A DNA stretch of 64,000 nt from Agrypnia vestita (GCA_016648135.1 JADDOH010010086.1:1-64000), one strand, 5' to 3'. Positions 20,556 to 32,649 are shown, numbered from the stretch's first letter. Program-made: numbers and translations. Notes: generated by a model not told the origin, from the sequence alone.

Positions 20556-20948
20556 TAGAGATGGGAAAGTTCGTTCAGTTGACTGAACTGTTCGTTCATC
20601 AGATCGTTCAGTCAAACGAACTGTTCATTTTAAATAGTTCTTTGAATTTTTGCATTTTATGCACATTTTATTTAAAAAAAGTTCACCGGAGAAAAAATAT
20701 CGATGACCAAAAAAAAAGGTAACCAAAAAAAGATCGTCAAAAATAAAATGGACGACTACATTTAAAATAACGTGACCCAAAAAAAGGCCATATATTACGA
20801 AAACACAAAAATACTGTTCACTGCCTAGAAGAATCAATTTATGAATGAATTATTTATCATCTACTGAACTGGTGAACTGTACCGTTCATTCGTTCAGTAA
20901 AGTGAACTGTTTTAAAATAATAATTCGTTCATGAACGATCCATCTCTA
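20556..20948. mobile_element. Non-autonomous hAT element (393 bp) with 8-bp TSD
   Basis: Ends TAGAGATGGG and CCATCTCTA form the inverted termini. Exact 8-bp direct repeats TTAGGTAT flank it (20548-20555 and 20949-20956). Both subterminal regions are dense in GTTCGTTCA / TGAACGAAC-type motifs, at least ten in total, plausibly transposase sites. The middle contains a degenerate run of AC(C)AAAAAAA units. No transposase frame. Confidence 0.92.
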
Positions 20949-21390
20949 TTAGGTATGCGGTGGGTCACCATTCATTACCCATTGTGTATATTTCTTCCTA
21001 TTGTCGTATATTTATATAACATTGTTTACTTTGTTTGTTTCCAATCTTCCTACTATTATAGTTTGTGTTCGGTAAAATAAACTTTCCGTAGTCTTGTCAT
21101 TTGCAGTAAAATATAAAACTGAGCACGTTTCGAGTAATTTAAAGTTTTCAGGGATAAGGGGGAGATACAGTTTTTCAATCATAACATTACGAAGTGATCG
21201 TGTATATAGAGTTATACTCAATAAGCTAGCGAGTGAGAGGAAAAATATGGGAAACGTCTATTTTTAAACCTCTACAACGCTGTTACAGGCTTTTAGGATG
21301 CGTTCTGCGGCGTGTAAATCGTATCGGCTAATTGTATACCAGGGTTCAAGTAGCAAAACCTGAACACCAAGAATAAGCTAGATTTTATCC

Positions 21391-21560
21391 CCAGAGGGAT
21401 CGTCATTAATCAAGGTACATTATAAATGTCTTAGGATATTTATAATGTATCTTGATTCAACACAGAGACGAAGCTAATTATATGGGAAAGTAGGTATGGA
21501 AGTTTTTGGGTATTAAGGGTCTACGACCTGTCATTGGTATGACGATAAGAGATTACTTAA
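21391..21560 (+). repeat. Dispersed repeat sharing sequence with 60.86 kb
   Basis: The order AGAGGGAT..CGT, AATC, AGAGACGAA, TATGGGAAA, TATGGA, then a GACCTGT-type phrase also occurs at 60860-60980. It includes the inverted repeat AATCAAGGTACATTATAAAT / ATTTATAATGTATCTTGATT at about 21408-21457. Confidence 0.55.
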
Positions 21561-21706
21561 CACAAGACTACATTTTCTCCGACTCCACCTGTCATCTACT
21601 AACAGATCAACCAAATATCACTTGTCAATCAGTTGTATAAATCGTATTTATATGCTTCACTTTACTTTAAGTTATGCTTTCGCCTCTTTTATCTAATTAA
21701 ACATTA

Positions 21707-22204
21707 TGTGGGGTACCGTCGCCGTCGGGTATCCCACTTTTGAATAATTATTGCAGGATGAAAAACAGCTGATGGAGAACAGAAAGCCGTAGGCAGTTTT
21801 ATCTCGTTTATTTATTTGGATTACGGGACACGGGGATACCGGGCCAGCTGGTAAGGTACGCCTGGGGTCGTCAACTTATTCCTTGTCGCATGTGTAGCTG
21901 GTGCAGGAAATGGTCGAGGCGAAGATGGTGTTGGAAGCTGGAGATGGTGCTGACGACCGACGCAAGGTCGAGGATGATGGTGGTGCTGCCGGGAGCATCT
22001 GATGTGCGCTGCCGGAGGTGGCGAAGACAGTGTAGCGATGAGGCGGACGATGATCGATGGAGTGGAGACTGGAGGCGTAGCGATGAATGAGATGAGCGGC
22101 GTAGCGAATGAAGTATGATGTCGTAGCTACGGCAGGCTGAAGGTTGTGCGTGTGGCGTAGAGAAAGATGCGCTACGCGTGGAGAAACGGGTTGTTGACCC
22201 CACA
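21707..22204 (+). mobile_element. LTR-like repeat, copy 2 (possible solo LTR)
   Basis: The 498-bp block starts TGTGGGG and ends CCCCACA, an inverted terminal pair of the TG..CA type seen in retrotransposon LTRs. The interior is homologous to 17470-18235. No primer-binding site, polypurine tract or matching flanking duplication was found, so it may be a solo LTR or an unrelated repeat. Confidence 0.5.
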
Positions 22205-23216
22205 AGTAGATAGATGTCGCCACTGGTAATGAAACTTGTATATTTTTGGTTTGAGTACCGAGCAGTATTCTTACATATGTATGACATTCATCCGAATTAT
22301 TAACATCAAACTAGAATACACTCGTAAATTATTAAATTTTTTATTCAATAATAATAATTTCGTTGTCTGTTAGTCCATCCATCCGTCCGTAACTTCCTAG
22401 AAATTATAACAATTTATTTCCATTTTCAAAATTAGTATGATCTCATTATTAAATAAAATTAAAGCAGTATTACGTTTTCAAAATAAATGTAATTCAAATA
22501 GTAGGTGCATATAAAAGTTTACATTTTAGATTGATTTCCCAATACCCTTTCTTGTTTTGACTAATGAATATGTAACTAATAATTAATTACTGAATGGAGT
22601 CTAAATTAAAAAATAAGAAGTCCGTCATTCTTGGCTAGTTATTATATTAATTGAGCAAAATTGGCTTATGTTTCGGTGATGAATAGCTTGAACATTTTCG
22701 ACTCATAATCAAGACAGGAATATAGTCCTGCGAGGTTATTAATGTTTTACAAATAACCCTGTATATATATATATAAAGATGCACTTAAGTTAAAAGCCAG
22801 CAGTTACATTTGTAAAAATGGAAATAAATTTTAAAACTCGTTTTTTATTCTGTCTGAATGGAATAAATTATGCTGAAAATTTATTCAGCGTAGTTCCAAT
22901 CTTCGCGAGAGGAAATAAACTTATATGGGCCGGATATAATACCTGCCGCCTTGTCTGTGCTCAGCGTTGCGGAATTGCATACAAATGCTGAAAATTTTCT
23001 TGAAGGCACGTTCCATTTTCCGTTTCAACGCCTCTAATACACATTTTTGAAAGTAAATTTTCTAGTCTGTCCAAATGTATTGAAAATATTATTTTAAATT
23101 TTCCAGAAATGTCACTGTTTCTGTCTAGGGTAATTTGGAAGAAAATTGATACGTTTCATTGAGAATTTAATTCTGTACAAATATATCGCTCTTAAAAATG
23201 GACGGAATAAAACTAC
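22205..23216. other. Intergenic, nothing recognised
   Basis: The phrase 'aataataatttcgttgtctgt' near 22350 also occurs at 4869, so some old repeat material is present. No gene seen. Confidence 0.3.
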
Positions 23217-23225
23217 GGTATTACC

Positions 23226-23698
23226 ACAGTATACTAAGAACAGTAATACGTCTTCATACAAACTGGCCGCTACCCATTAGAATGTGTGCGTGCGTGCTCG
23301 GCGTCGTGTACGCACGCACTGTGACGCACACATTGACATAGAATATGGGGGCACAAGGCGGCGGCAGTAAGGGCCGTGTCTTCGGTGCCATTCGCGCTCG
23401 CAGCCGCCGCTTTAGAAAAAAAATGCATTTTTTAAAGTTTTTGGTGCTTTACTAAAAAGATGTGTTGATTATCACAAAGACAGTGAGTTTTTAAAAGTCT
23501 ACGTTGATGTTATCAGCGTTCTTGCAATTTAAGTGCAGAAACTAGGTATACTAATTGCAGAAATTTTCGGGTTTTGTGTCTACCTTATGGGTCGGAATCT
23601 CAGACGCTACGAGTAAAGTGACAACCCTAGCGTCAACGCATTAGTAGTCTAATAACTCGCCGAAGGCCGGAGATAAACTACTGTTCTGGGTATACTGT
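23226..23698. mobile_element. Inverted-repeat element with exact 9-bp flanking repeat
   Basis: Termini read ACAGTATACTAAGAACAGTA on the left and, reverse-complemented, ACAGTATACCCAGAACAGTA on the right. Exact direct repeats GGTATTACC lie at 23217-23225 and 23699-23707. A 9-bp duplication would fit Mutator-like elements, but GGTATTACC is nearly its own reverse complement, so it could partly be element end. The centre is GC-rich with palindromic GTGCGTGC / GCACGCAC words. Confidence 0.75.
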
Positions 23699-23707
23699 GG
23701 TATTACC

Positions 23708-24689
23708 CTACTTGAGTTTATTACACTACTCGAGTTTTGAGAGTAAAAGGTGAAGAATTAAAGTAAATATATTCAAATAAAGAAAACATGACATGGGTGG
23801 AAACAAATATATTCAATTAAGTACTGACAACAGGAACCGGAGTTACTGAGTATTAAAGGAGAATAACATTTTATGCCACCCATTTTGAAGATCTCCATGA
23901 ATCTCTACAAAGTCGACGTCGATTCCACAAATAATATAATATTTTTTTGCATTTTGTATTACAAAACCATGGTATAGTTACGAATCGTGGCTGCGGTTAT
24001 TACACTTCCCTGATATACCATTGCACGTCCTTTGTATCGCTCAGGTTTGCACTAGAAAATTCCGTACATAGGCACGCCACTTGTGCCGTTAGTCTGTGGT
24101 TTTGCTTCTGTCAAAACAATAACTGACTTGCCGTTCACGCGCCGCGTATTTACATAACTTGCTGGACTTCTGGAAGTTTCGCGAATATGCATCCTCACGT
24201 TTTCTACCGATTTCCAGTATATTCCAAAATCTTCTAGATTGTTCGGAAAACTTCAAGTATGTCCAGTCGTGACAGTATTTGTTATTTAGTAGAGAAAATT
24301 AAAACGATTTAAATGTGTAACAAGTTTTGTTGCACTTTATTTTACGAAACTGTCCTATGTGCGATTCTCGCTCTCATCATAGGAAGGGTAATAAACACTA
24401 GATAATAAATTGAATTATTCTAATGTTGGTTGGCCAGACGAACAAATGCCTCTGTTCATCAGGAACTCAATACTAAAGAAAGAATTGTCGCAACATGAAG
24501 GAAAACATTTCCCATAACAAGAAGGGGTAAAATTAGTGAAATGAAAAAAATGTGCCAAGACATAGGGAGAGAAGCCGATATCCAATAAAATGAACTGATA
24601 AAGTAATAATATAAAAGATAAATTTGTTTATTTTTATAATGCCATTTCATGGTGTTTATCATCCCAAGTGTGTTTCTTATTCAGTTTAT
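23708..24689. other. Intergenic, nothing recognised
   Basis: No repeat partner or gene found. Short open frames only. Confidence 0.3.
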
Positions 24690-25020
24690 TTGTTCTTTGA
24701 GAACAGCGTGGTTTTCAGGTCTTTGATTAAAGTGTTAATACTCTGAGTTTCATGTACGTATATAATTGGGCCTGTAATACTAAAAGCGCGTTCATAGTAG
24801 GTAACTCTGTTAGCTCTGCTGAATTCTAGTAAAGCGTTGGTGCCTTGTGGTTCTGCAAACCTCAAAGCGACGTTTCTCTCCGTTGGTAACTTCTTCTGAT
24901 TGTTGAATAGCTGTTGTATTTAGTGTAGAGCCAAGTTTTTGATAACTTTATACAACATCAGACATACCATTGCAGTCTACCATTCCCGGGTATTTAAGCC
25001 AATGTGGCTCTTGAGAAATG
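24690..25020 (-). pseudogene. L2/CR1-type LINE C-terminal fragment
   Basis: The minus strand reads LKSHIGLNTRE, VCLMLYKVIKNLALH, then NALLEFSRANRVTYYERAFS, ITGPIIYVHETQSINTLIKD and LKTTLF before a stop. These align with the conserved end of L2/CR1 polyproteins ('LHWLP..ER', 'LMYKVLNNLAP', 'R..YGERSFS..GP..WN', 'FKK.LKT.LF'). Stops and frame changes separate the blocks, so it is dead. Confidence 0.75.
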
Positions 25021-26188
25021 GTGTGATATGGCAAGTTTGAAATAATAAGTAAAATTAACCGGGCAACAGTATTAAAACCCTTTGCAGTTTGTGAAACGGA
25101 TGTTTTGACTGGTCTGCGTAAATGGCATTGCAGTACTGCAGTCCAGACATGAATTCCAAGAGATGACCGGAGCCTCGGCCCTCTTAATAAGCCCCTGAAT
25201 GGCGAAGAGAAGAAGATAGCAGCTGGAGACGTAGAAGCAGAAGAAAATACTACGATGCTCAGTCATGAACCCATCAACCAAGAAAGAGAGATGGACTTTT
25301 GTTTGCGTATTCAATCTCTTTATAATTCAATTTAAAAAATATGTAAAGCGCGACAACCACTCTTTAGTTTTTTCTTCTTCTTCTTTCCTGGCGTTTCACC
25401 CCTATGGGGTGCTTTTCCACAAAAAAAGTGTGTTTCTTTGTTGGCAATGGGTGTGACGGTTGTGTTTTTTCCCTCTTTTATTTTGGAAATTTAAATTGTA
25501 ACCGATTCATTATGGGATAAACATTATTCTGTATGGATGATTCAATGCTATTAGTAATGGAAAAGGATATGGGGTACATACTGTTAGTTTATTTTTTTTT
25601 ATAGTAGAAGACGTTAAATGTTCTAGATTTTATTTATTCTAATTGTATTGAAACGTTGCAGTATTTAGAAGATTTAAGACCCAAATTTATTCCCTCTATA
25701 GTATTTAGGATTAATTCTGTACATCTCTGTACAAACGTATATATTAAACTTTTTAGATTTATGTATTTCATATCGGGGGATTACGTTATAATAAATTTAA
25801 TTTAATTAATGGCCGCAAATGATTTATAACAAAGCCATACAATTTGACGCCCACATTTCAGTAGATATCATTAATTCGCGCGCAGTATTACAGAGTCAAT
25901 AAATCTATTCCTTGATTAATTACATTTCAGGCAAAGTTCATATCCGTTACTCTGCAGTCAAATTTTATGTGTTTACTTAAGCCTTTTATATTCTCGAATC
26001 AGTTCTAGGGATATTGGCAATCTGCTATAGATCTCGTATAGCAGTAATCTCCTATATTTTCGTATATATTTTATTTACACTCCGACATCCTGTGGCCGAT
26101 GCAAACCAAATTTTGCGTGGCTTATCTTTAGGATACTGTCCCTAGCCATCTCATCTCCTCCTTAAGATGTGAATATGTGTTATGTTGA
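25021..26188. other. Intergenic, possible old repeat fragments
   Basis: A block near 25365-25480 (TTCTTCTTCTTTCC, CACCCCTATGGGGTGC) looks like repeat 3' sequence; CACCCCTATGGGGTG is a near-perfect palindrome. No gene seen. Confidence 0.3.
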
Positions 26189-26480
26189 ATGCTAGATAAC
26201 ACGATAAAGAAAATACATGAGGTGATTATTAAAGGTAATATTAACAGGGAACTTCCGCGAAAAACCTGTCACAATGAGATGGCCCAAATATTGGAGAATC
26301 GTATTAAAAGCTTCAATCACAGAAGAGCTTGCGTGAGATGTGTGAAAGTGAACGTCCCAAAAGTGGTATGTCAGGATAGATGGAAGTAGCTTTCCATCCT
26401 GTTAACCGTTATCTCTCGGAATATATACTTATCATCACGTCGTTATCCCTAAGAAAACGGCGTAATAATAAGTAAGTATA
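26189..26480 (+). pseudogene. RTE-like LINE 3' fragment
   Basis: The open frame reads IKKIHEVIIKGNINRELPRK, then AQILENRIKSFNHRRACVRC and PKVVCQDRWK. It aligns with the minus-strand fragment at 43536-43960 (VKKIYEASVEGNRNRGHPRK, RRTCMRRCMN, KVVCQDR) and ends in a GTTATCCCT..AAACGGCG tail like the other copies. Confidence 0.75.
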
Positions 26481-26639
26481 TTGAATGCTATCCATTCCAA
26501 ATTTTGCGTTGTTTCTCTTTAGTTTGTTGATGGTCTAATATAGCGTAGAAAATGAAGGGTGTCTGCGATAGCCAGGATATCATCCAGGTTAAAGCGTTCT
26601 GGTACTGTCGTCCAAGAAGAGCAGACCCTAAGTAAATGG

Positions 26640-26790
26640 GAAAAAGAAAAGGTGAAAAACACTCTTTAATACTCAGTATATAACACCAAAAAATCCGAAA
26701 ACTTCTATATCTCGGACGTGTGGTGAGATATCCAGCGAAGTACGAGACCTCGCACCTTCCTTCCTTGCCCTTTGAACGGATAAGGCATAA
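26640..26790 (+). pseudogene. Small LINE C-terminal fragment
   Basis: KIRKLLYLGRVVRYPAKYE can be read near 26690-26745, matching the 'IKRRKL.YLGH..R..KYE' motif of LINE C-termini also seen at 36475-36660 and 55250-55420. Very short and interrupted. Confidence 0.5.
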
Positions 26791-26817
26791 GAAGAAGAAC
26801 GAGAAAAACACAGGCAT

Positions 26818-28083
26818 TCCTCCTGGCCACTTCTACCCCCGACATAAATGTGTATTATATTGAAAGCTATCGACTTTGTTCAGTTGCACTCTAGGATCAC
26901 GATAACAATATACTCGTCTCACTTCATACCCCTGTATTTCTCACCTTCTCTTTCCCTGGGCCAGATTTCGAATAATTTTGCATCGTCATTATTTCATAGA
27001 GCCATGTGCAAAACAAAGGCACACATTCCCCTAAACCCCTGTTCTAAAATTTAACTAACTCTGTATTACGGTCAATGCCGGATCGGTGCTGCTAATAAAG
27101 CTTAATATGTATAATAATATTTAGCTGTCCGGGTCGTATAACGATTATTAATGATATCAGGTTATTTACGATTAAGCCAATTTTCAATAATTTTAATACC
27201 ATTAATAATTAACTGACACGGGGTTATATTGTGGTATGACATGATTACACATAAAATATTTGTTTTATTTTTGACTGAAATGACTATTTTTAAAATTTCT
27301 ACTTGCAGTCCTTCTAGTTTCCCCTGTCGGAATTAAATCTAGTATTTTTTCTCTCATCCTTCTCCCGTTAAGGGGTGTTTTGTTGAGTTGTTGAGGCATG
27401 AAAGAATAATATCGTTCGCTGTCCCCTCACTGTGTCTTCATGTTATGTTATACTCTTATGCACATATGTTGAATTGCTGTATGTAATGATACTTTTGTTG
27501 CATACATCACCATCACTTGTTGTCATTGCTGTTAATTTATCACTGTACAGACAGTGAATGACTTTTTGTTGGCAGCCGTGCCGTGCTGAATTTCTGCTGT
27601 GCTGCACTGCAGCATTGCATGGTTACCATCTGGTGGCGAATGAGCGATGGGTTGCTATTCACAGGTGAACTTCTCATCAACAGGCGTAAATAAAATTCGC
27701 TCAGTCAATGTGTCTCTTTACGGAGAGCGAGATTTGTTAACAATTATTGTTTACTCATGCGTACAATAAATTGCGTACACAAAGCCTGGAAATAAGTTAT
27801 GCTGGTGATACAGACGCTACAAAAGTATGACAGTTTATATTGTCACTAGAGATATGACTCACACTAGAGAAATATACTCTTTCAGAAGCACGTCTTTGTA
27901 AGTTTATTTCCGTTCTTGAAAAATATGAACATGATTACTATTTTTCCTAAAAAATTCTTCAAATAACTATGTGTTGGTTGGACAATTTTTGCTGTTTTGC
28001 AACACGTCTGTTCAAGCGAAGATGTGTTCTTAGAATACAGCGCGGTACAAGGGGTATAGGTATAGGTATTGGGTTTGCTTGTT
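26818..28083. other. Intergenic, nothing recognised
   Basis: Mixed AT-rich sequence, with a GC-richer patch around 27560-27680 containing GCTGTGCTGCACTGCAGCA. No supported gene. Confidence 0.3.
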
Positions 28084-28961
28084 GGGTTATATACAGTCAG
28101 GAGGCCCAAAAAAAACGATTTTTCATGAATTTTTTCTGAATGGTTACTTTTAACTGTATTTTAACATTTTTGTATTTGTAAAATAATAATTTTGAAAGCT
28201 GCTATAGCTGATCTCCAGGAGCTCCTCTCAAAAAAGGCATCTTGCGGTGACAACGATATCTCTGGACTGGATCATCGAAAATGAAAAAACCAAACGGATT
28301 TCGTCAAAGTATTGTATTATAATAATAAATAAATTATATGTATCTTATAATAATAAATAAATTGTAGGAATAAGCAGAATAATTTTTTTTGACAAAATGG
28401 CTACTCAAAAAAATTTATTATTTTTCACAAAAATTTTGGCCTTAAATTGTTTATAAAAAAAATATATTTATCGGCGAGAAAAAACCTTCGATTACTTAAG
28501 AAGCTTGTGTTAAAATTTGAGACTGATCGGTTAAGCCGTTTCCGAGAAATCTTTGTCACCGATCTTAAAGAGACAGTTTTGAGAAAAACGGGTTTAATGT
28601 TTCAAAAGCGCTTTACATACAGTAAAAAACTTTTTTTTTCAACTTTTTTCAACTACATCGAGTCGTCTATTCCAGGGCCATACTTTCACTTTAGTCATCT
28701 GAATACATTAGAAGGGAACATTTACAATGGGCAGGTAAATAAAAGGTACATCGTTTACAAAAGGTAGGTAAAAATAAAAGGGACTGCTCTCTAGGTGAGC
28801 GCTGGCGCTCCGACTTCGCGAACGATTACGAATATGCGCGTAACTTTGAAAATAATCGCCGGATTGACTAAAATTTTCTGTGTGTTTACTTAAATATGTG
28901 TTCATTACGAAATTTAAATAAGAAAAATCAATTTTTTGAAAATTCTAACTGTATATAACCC
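28084..28961. mobile_element. Tc1/mariner-like non-autonomous element
   Basis: GGGTTATATACAGTCAGG at the left and, reverse-complemented, GGGTTATATACAGTTAGAA at the right form inverted termini. The core CAGTYAG next to TA fits Tc1/mariner insertion at TA. An internal tandem TAATAATAAATAAATT motif occurs near 28320-28365. No transposase frame survives. Confidence 0.6.
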
Positions 28962-29395
28962 CTTAAACAGATTCTGCGAATAATAAATAATGCAAAACAC
29001 ATGCAAAACTTTCTTTGTTATTTCAATTTCTTTTCGCTAGATGGTTCTTGTAAATACATTGATAAACACGGGATATCAAATAAGTATTTAATTTGAAATT
29101 ATTCCGCAGAAATTATACTTATGCACAGCATTTTTTTATTGTACCGGGTGTACGACCCTACGTCCACTGTTACGTGTTGTTGAAGAGTGTGTCGGATAGC
29201 TCTAATGCTTGGTAAACAACCGGTGAGACTAGGCTGCGGTTGTCTGAGCTAGCTGGTCTTTGCAGAAAGCGCTCTTTGTGTGCAATTGGACCAGTTACAT
29301 GGAACGAGCTGTCTTCAACAATCACGATTGTGGCGAACGAGTTACAATTTAGGATGACCTTAAATTTATTTTTCTCACAAATTCTAAAGTGTCTT

Positions 29396-29546
29396 TATTA
29401 TTTATTTATTTAACGCCCTTATTGGCTTTTACAAAATATATAAAATAAAAAAATCACATAAGACAGATATGCAGTTAAAAAGATTCAAGTACAAGGTTAC
29501 AGTTACAAGTAAAAATAACATAAGATATATATATATATATATATAT

Positions 29547-29586
<40 letters not shown>

Positions 29587-30060
29587 ATATTTTACAGTTT
29601 CATATAAATATCAGGATAAAGTACATATAAGATAGGGTAGTAGATATATGTAAATTAGAAACAGAACTGAAAACGAGAAGTTTAAACAGGAAGAAGAAAA
29701 GGAAAAAAATATTTATCCATTACCATTTAGTTGAGACGCAAAAAATTGTTTCAATTTAGACCTATACATAGTTATACTATCAGCAAAAATGTCGACTACC
29801 TCCGTATGTTCATTCCCTAATGAGCGTAGTTTGGGGATTACAGAGTTTGCTAATGCATTAGTTCTGATATTTTCTCTATAATATAATTATCTACTGTGTC
29901 TTGATGACCTCGATGGTGCATATAAGTCGATCAGACTAACAATCTGGGGACAATCAATCATGTTATTTATGATCCTATACAGAAGTATTAGGTCTGTCAC
30001 GGTACATCTCACAGACAAATTTAATAGTTGAAAACAACTAAGAAGATATTAATAATTGAT
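29396..30060 (-). pseudogene. CR1/Jockey-type LINE 3' end, third family
   Basis: The minus strand reads VTDLILLYRIINNMIDCPQI, VSLIDLYAPSRSSRHSR, then after one stop ENIRTNALANSVIPKLRSLG, VVDIFADSITMYRSKLKQFF and a terminal stop. This is the LINE C-terminal pattern 'L.K...G.IDCP.L...I.L..P....R', 'RTN...NS.I.R', 'DIF'. The 3' UTR includes a TA microsatellite (29526-29588) and ends in TTAAATAAATAAATA. Confidence 0.75.
29526..29588. repeat. (TA)n microsatellite
   Basis: TA dinucleotides with two interruptions, within the 3' UTR of the LINE fragment. Confidence 0.95.
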
Positions 30061-30139
30061 ATCCTCCAAGCGTATATTTAATTTGTAATTTTCCTGTGTG
30101 TTGTGTCCATTAATGATTTTGTATATAGAAAGAAGTACA

Positions 30140-30260
30140 TTAAAAATGTTTTTAGGTTTTCACGACTGTTCAGAAATTCCTGTGTCGTTTCCTGGGATTT
30201 TCTGCCGTATGACCTCTTTGGCCGTCGTTTCGGATCCCATTGCAGTTGTTAAGATACGAG
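30140..30260 (+). repeat. Single arm related to the 54.3-kb foldback element
   Basis: TTTTCACGACTGTTCAGAA through TTTGGCCGTCGTTTCGGATC and CCATTGCAG matches 54278-54378 with substitutions. Here the inverted partner arm is absent. Confidence 0.6.
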
Positions 30261-30608
30261 TTTTCATCGTTCGCGCCTTTATGTCCTCTCTGATATAATC
30301 AACTTCAGGCTTCGGCAATACTTCTCTTATATTATCTTCCAGGTGTTGTGCCAATTCTGGACCGATCGCACAGATTTTTTCCCTTAGCGACAATAGATTT
30401 TTACCCCACGGAAAAAAAATCTATCGTCGAGCATCAAGATCTTCACGGCCAATCAGCTTCAGCTTCGATTAGGAAATCTAGTGGGATACCAATCAAAATT
30501 TCATGGCTGTGTGGCACGTTGCATTGTCGTGGTAAAACCTCTTGTCGATCGCGTCTAAATCATTGATTTTTTCTGAAAAAAAAAACGCGAAGCACCTCAC
30601 GGTATCGT

Positions 30609-30660
30609 GAATGAAGATGACAGAACTACATCGATAAATGTAGTTGCGTCATCTTCATTC
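30609..30660. repeat. 52-nt hairpin with pre-miRNA-like geometry
   Basis: GAATGAAGATGAC, a 2-nt bulge AG, AACTACAT, a six-base loop, ATGTAGTT, GC, then GTCATCTTCATTC. Arms of 23 nt pair with a single 2x2 internal mismatch. An adjacent hairpin lies at about 30387-30428 (CGACAATAGATTTTT / AAAAATCTATCGTCG). No expression evidence, so it is labelled as structure only. Confidence 0.6.
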
Positions 30661-31728
30661 TCAAAGGAAAAGGTGCAATGACTCGATCCGTTACTTTCAT
30701 AATATGTTTTCGCAATATGTGATCATTTTTGGACTGTTTATCGTCCTCATATTAAACTCATATGTATTTTGTAATAGCTTACTGTCTACATGACAGCTGT
30801 CAAACGTCAACTTCAAAAAAGCACCTCTAGAGATGTAGCAGCTATTTTAAATCGGCTGTCTCTAGTTGGAACACTCTCTAATTCATTAAGTTCCTCCTAA
30901 TTATTCATTAGAAAAAATGTCGATTAATAAATCAGCATCATAATTATTTATATAAATACAGAAGCGTTTAATTTTGTTGATTTTCAATTTCGTAGGTACA
31001 TATTGTTGTACATTATTAAAATCAAGAAGTCTGTTTACTTTCAAGAATACCTGAATTGTTTGTAATGAAATCGGAATACGACATATTTTGAATTTATTCT
31101 CATGTATATAATTCATTCCAGTACAACAAACGATTCTAGCGCGTGTTTAAGTGAGAAATGTGGAAAATTTTCAACCTATTATTTTAACTGATGTACTTTG
31201 TAACCGACATGTATGTTATGTTGTAATACATTTAAAAGCTGTTCACAAGTGTAATACTTAATAGATTAAGCATGAAACCATATCCGTATCAACCGACTGA
31301 ACATGGTGGATTCTGGTCTTGTTTGTATATTTATAGCCGACTAAAACCGAATCATCAATGAAAATAAACCTCTTTATGGACTACGTAAAGGCTTTCGACT
31401 TAGTAAAGATGTGGGCGGTGTTGGATACATGGCCAAAACTTTGTTACACGAAAATGGATGGTAGATATTCGCTACTAAGAAATACGCAACCTCTGTAACA
31501 TGAAGTCTAAGGAAATCCTACATCTACTGATTAATAATTATTATATTATATTATTATATAGAATTATATAATATTTACACAGGGAACAGAATTATCATAA
31601 AAATGATGAATTACTACATTTCCGTGACGAAATCGCTTATTTCTGAAGATCTGGATGAAAAATTAATTGAGTTACAATGAAAATAATCAATATCAAATTC
31701 AGATAAAGATGATAAAAATCAAAAGAAC
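30661..31728. other. Intergenic, nothing recognised
   Basis: AT-rich. A 71-residue minus-strand frame (30901-31116) has no recognised motif and AT-driven composition. Confidence 0.3.
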
Positions 31729-31999
31729 TGTGGTGTTTTTGTGTGCTCGCCACCCGCGGTCCGAGGCGAGAAAATGGTGGGGGAGGCGAGCGCATAAAAA
31801 CGGGGACACTCGGGCGTACCGGTCGCTTTGAATTCCCGGCTTTCTCTTAGGGCTCTAGTACGCTCGGTCGGCAGAAAATCATATCGTTTGTAATAAACTG
31901 GAGTAATCACCGTTTTGCGTATCACTCCACCTAAAACCTCACCACTGTATTCCCAGGCGGGAATATACCTACCACAAGAACCATCATTATAACCTACAT
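31729..31999 (+). mobile_element. Possible solo LTR with core promoter
   Basis: A GC-rich 271-bp block begins TGTGGTG and ends CCTACA. It contains a TATA-like CATAAAAACGGGG near 31793 and AATAAA near 31892, the order expected for U3-R-U5. No flanking duplication, primer-binding site or coding region was found. A 100-residue minus-strand frame across it is probably chance. Confidence 0.35.
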
Positions 32000-32025
32000 A
32001 GACATGGAAGGAATTCATCAAGTGA

Positions 32026-32236
32026 AAAATTTTTTTATTTTTTTATTTTTTTTTTTTATTTAAAATAAATAGAGATGCGAACACGGAATACGTGTCACAT
32101 CAATATTCTTACTATTTTCAAACTAAGCTAAACGCTTGTGCTATGAAAATAGGACTAACTTCCTAGTCTGGGCTGAGATTCGAACCCGCGACCATTGGAT
32201 CACGAGGCGAGTGTCCTAACCACAAGACCAACAAGC
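32026..32236 (-). mobile_element. tRNA-derived SINE, family B, copy 2
   Basis: The minus strand has box A-like GGTCTTGTGGTTAGGACAC and a perfect box B GGTTCGAATCTC. The body is shared with 3620-3786, and a long poly-A tail follows (poly-T at 32026-32060 on the plus strand). This is the better-preserved copy. Confidence 0.85.
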
Positions 32237-32649
32237 TACTCATTATATATTTATTTATACCTATTTGAGATTGTAGTACAGTAACGATCACTGACGAGCA
32301 ATACCGATGAATATCGACAATTTTCTACGTGTAACTGTGGAAAACAGGTCTGACATATAATTATAGAAGGATGAAATCTGTTCGTACGGCCCGAGTTCAA
32401 AATCGTCCAACATTTTTTTTGGTGAGCGAATAATTTCGTAGAACTCACGAATCATTAAGCTTAACGTTCGTACACGCAACGAACGAGTATACGAGTTTAC
32501 CGATTGGGCCATTGGAATGTCCAATCAAAAGTCACAGACAGTCCACCAGCCCAACGATCAAACGTAAATCAGAAAATTCCATATTAATAAAATTAGGTGC
32601 CATTCACTGTTTTTCATAAATAATTCATAAAAATATCCAGTAATTTTGT

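Noticed and set aside
31719..32021. 100-residue minus-strand frame
   Set aside because: It spans a possible LTR with TATA and AATAAA on the opposite strand; no motif recognised.
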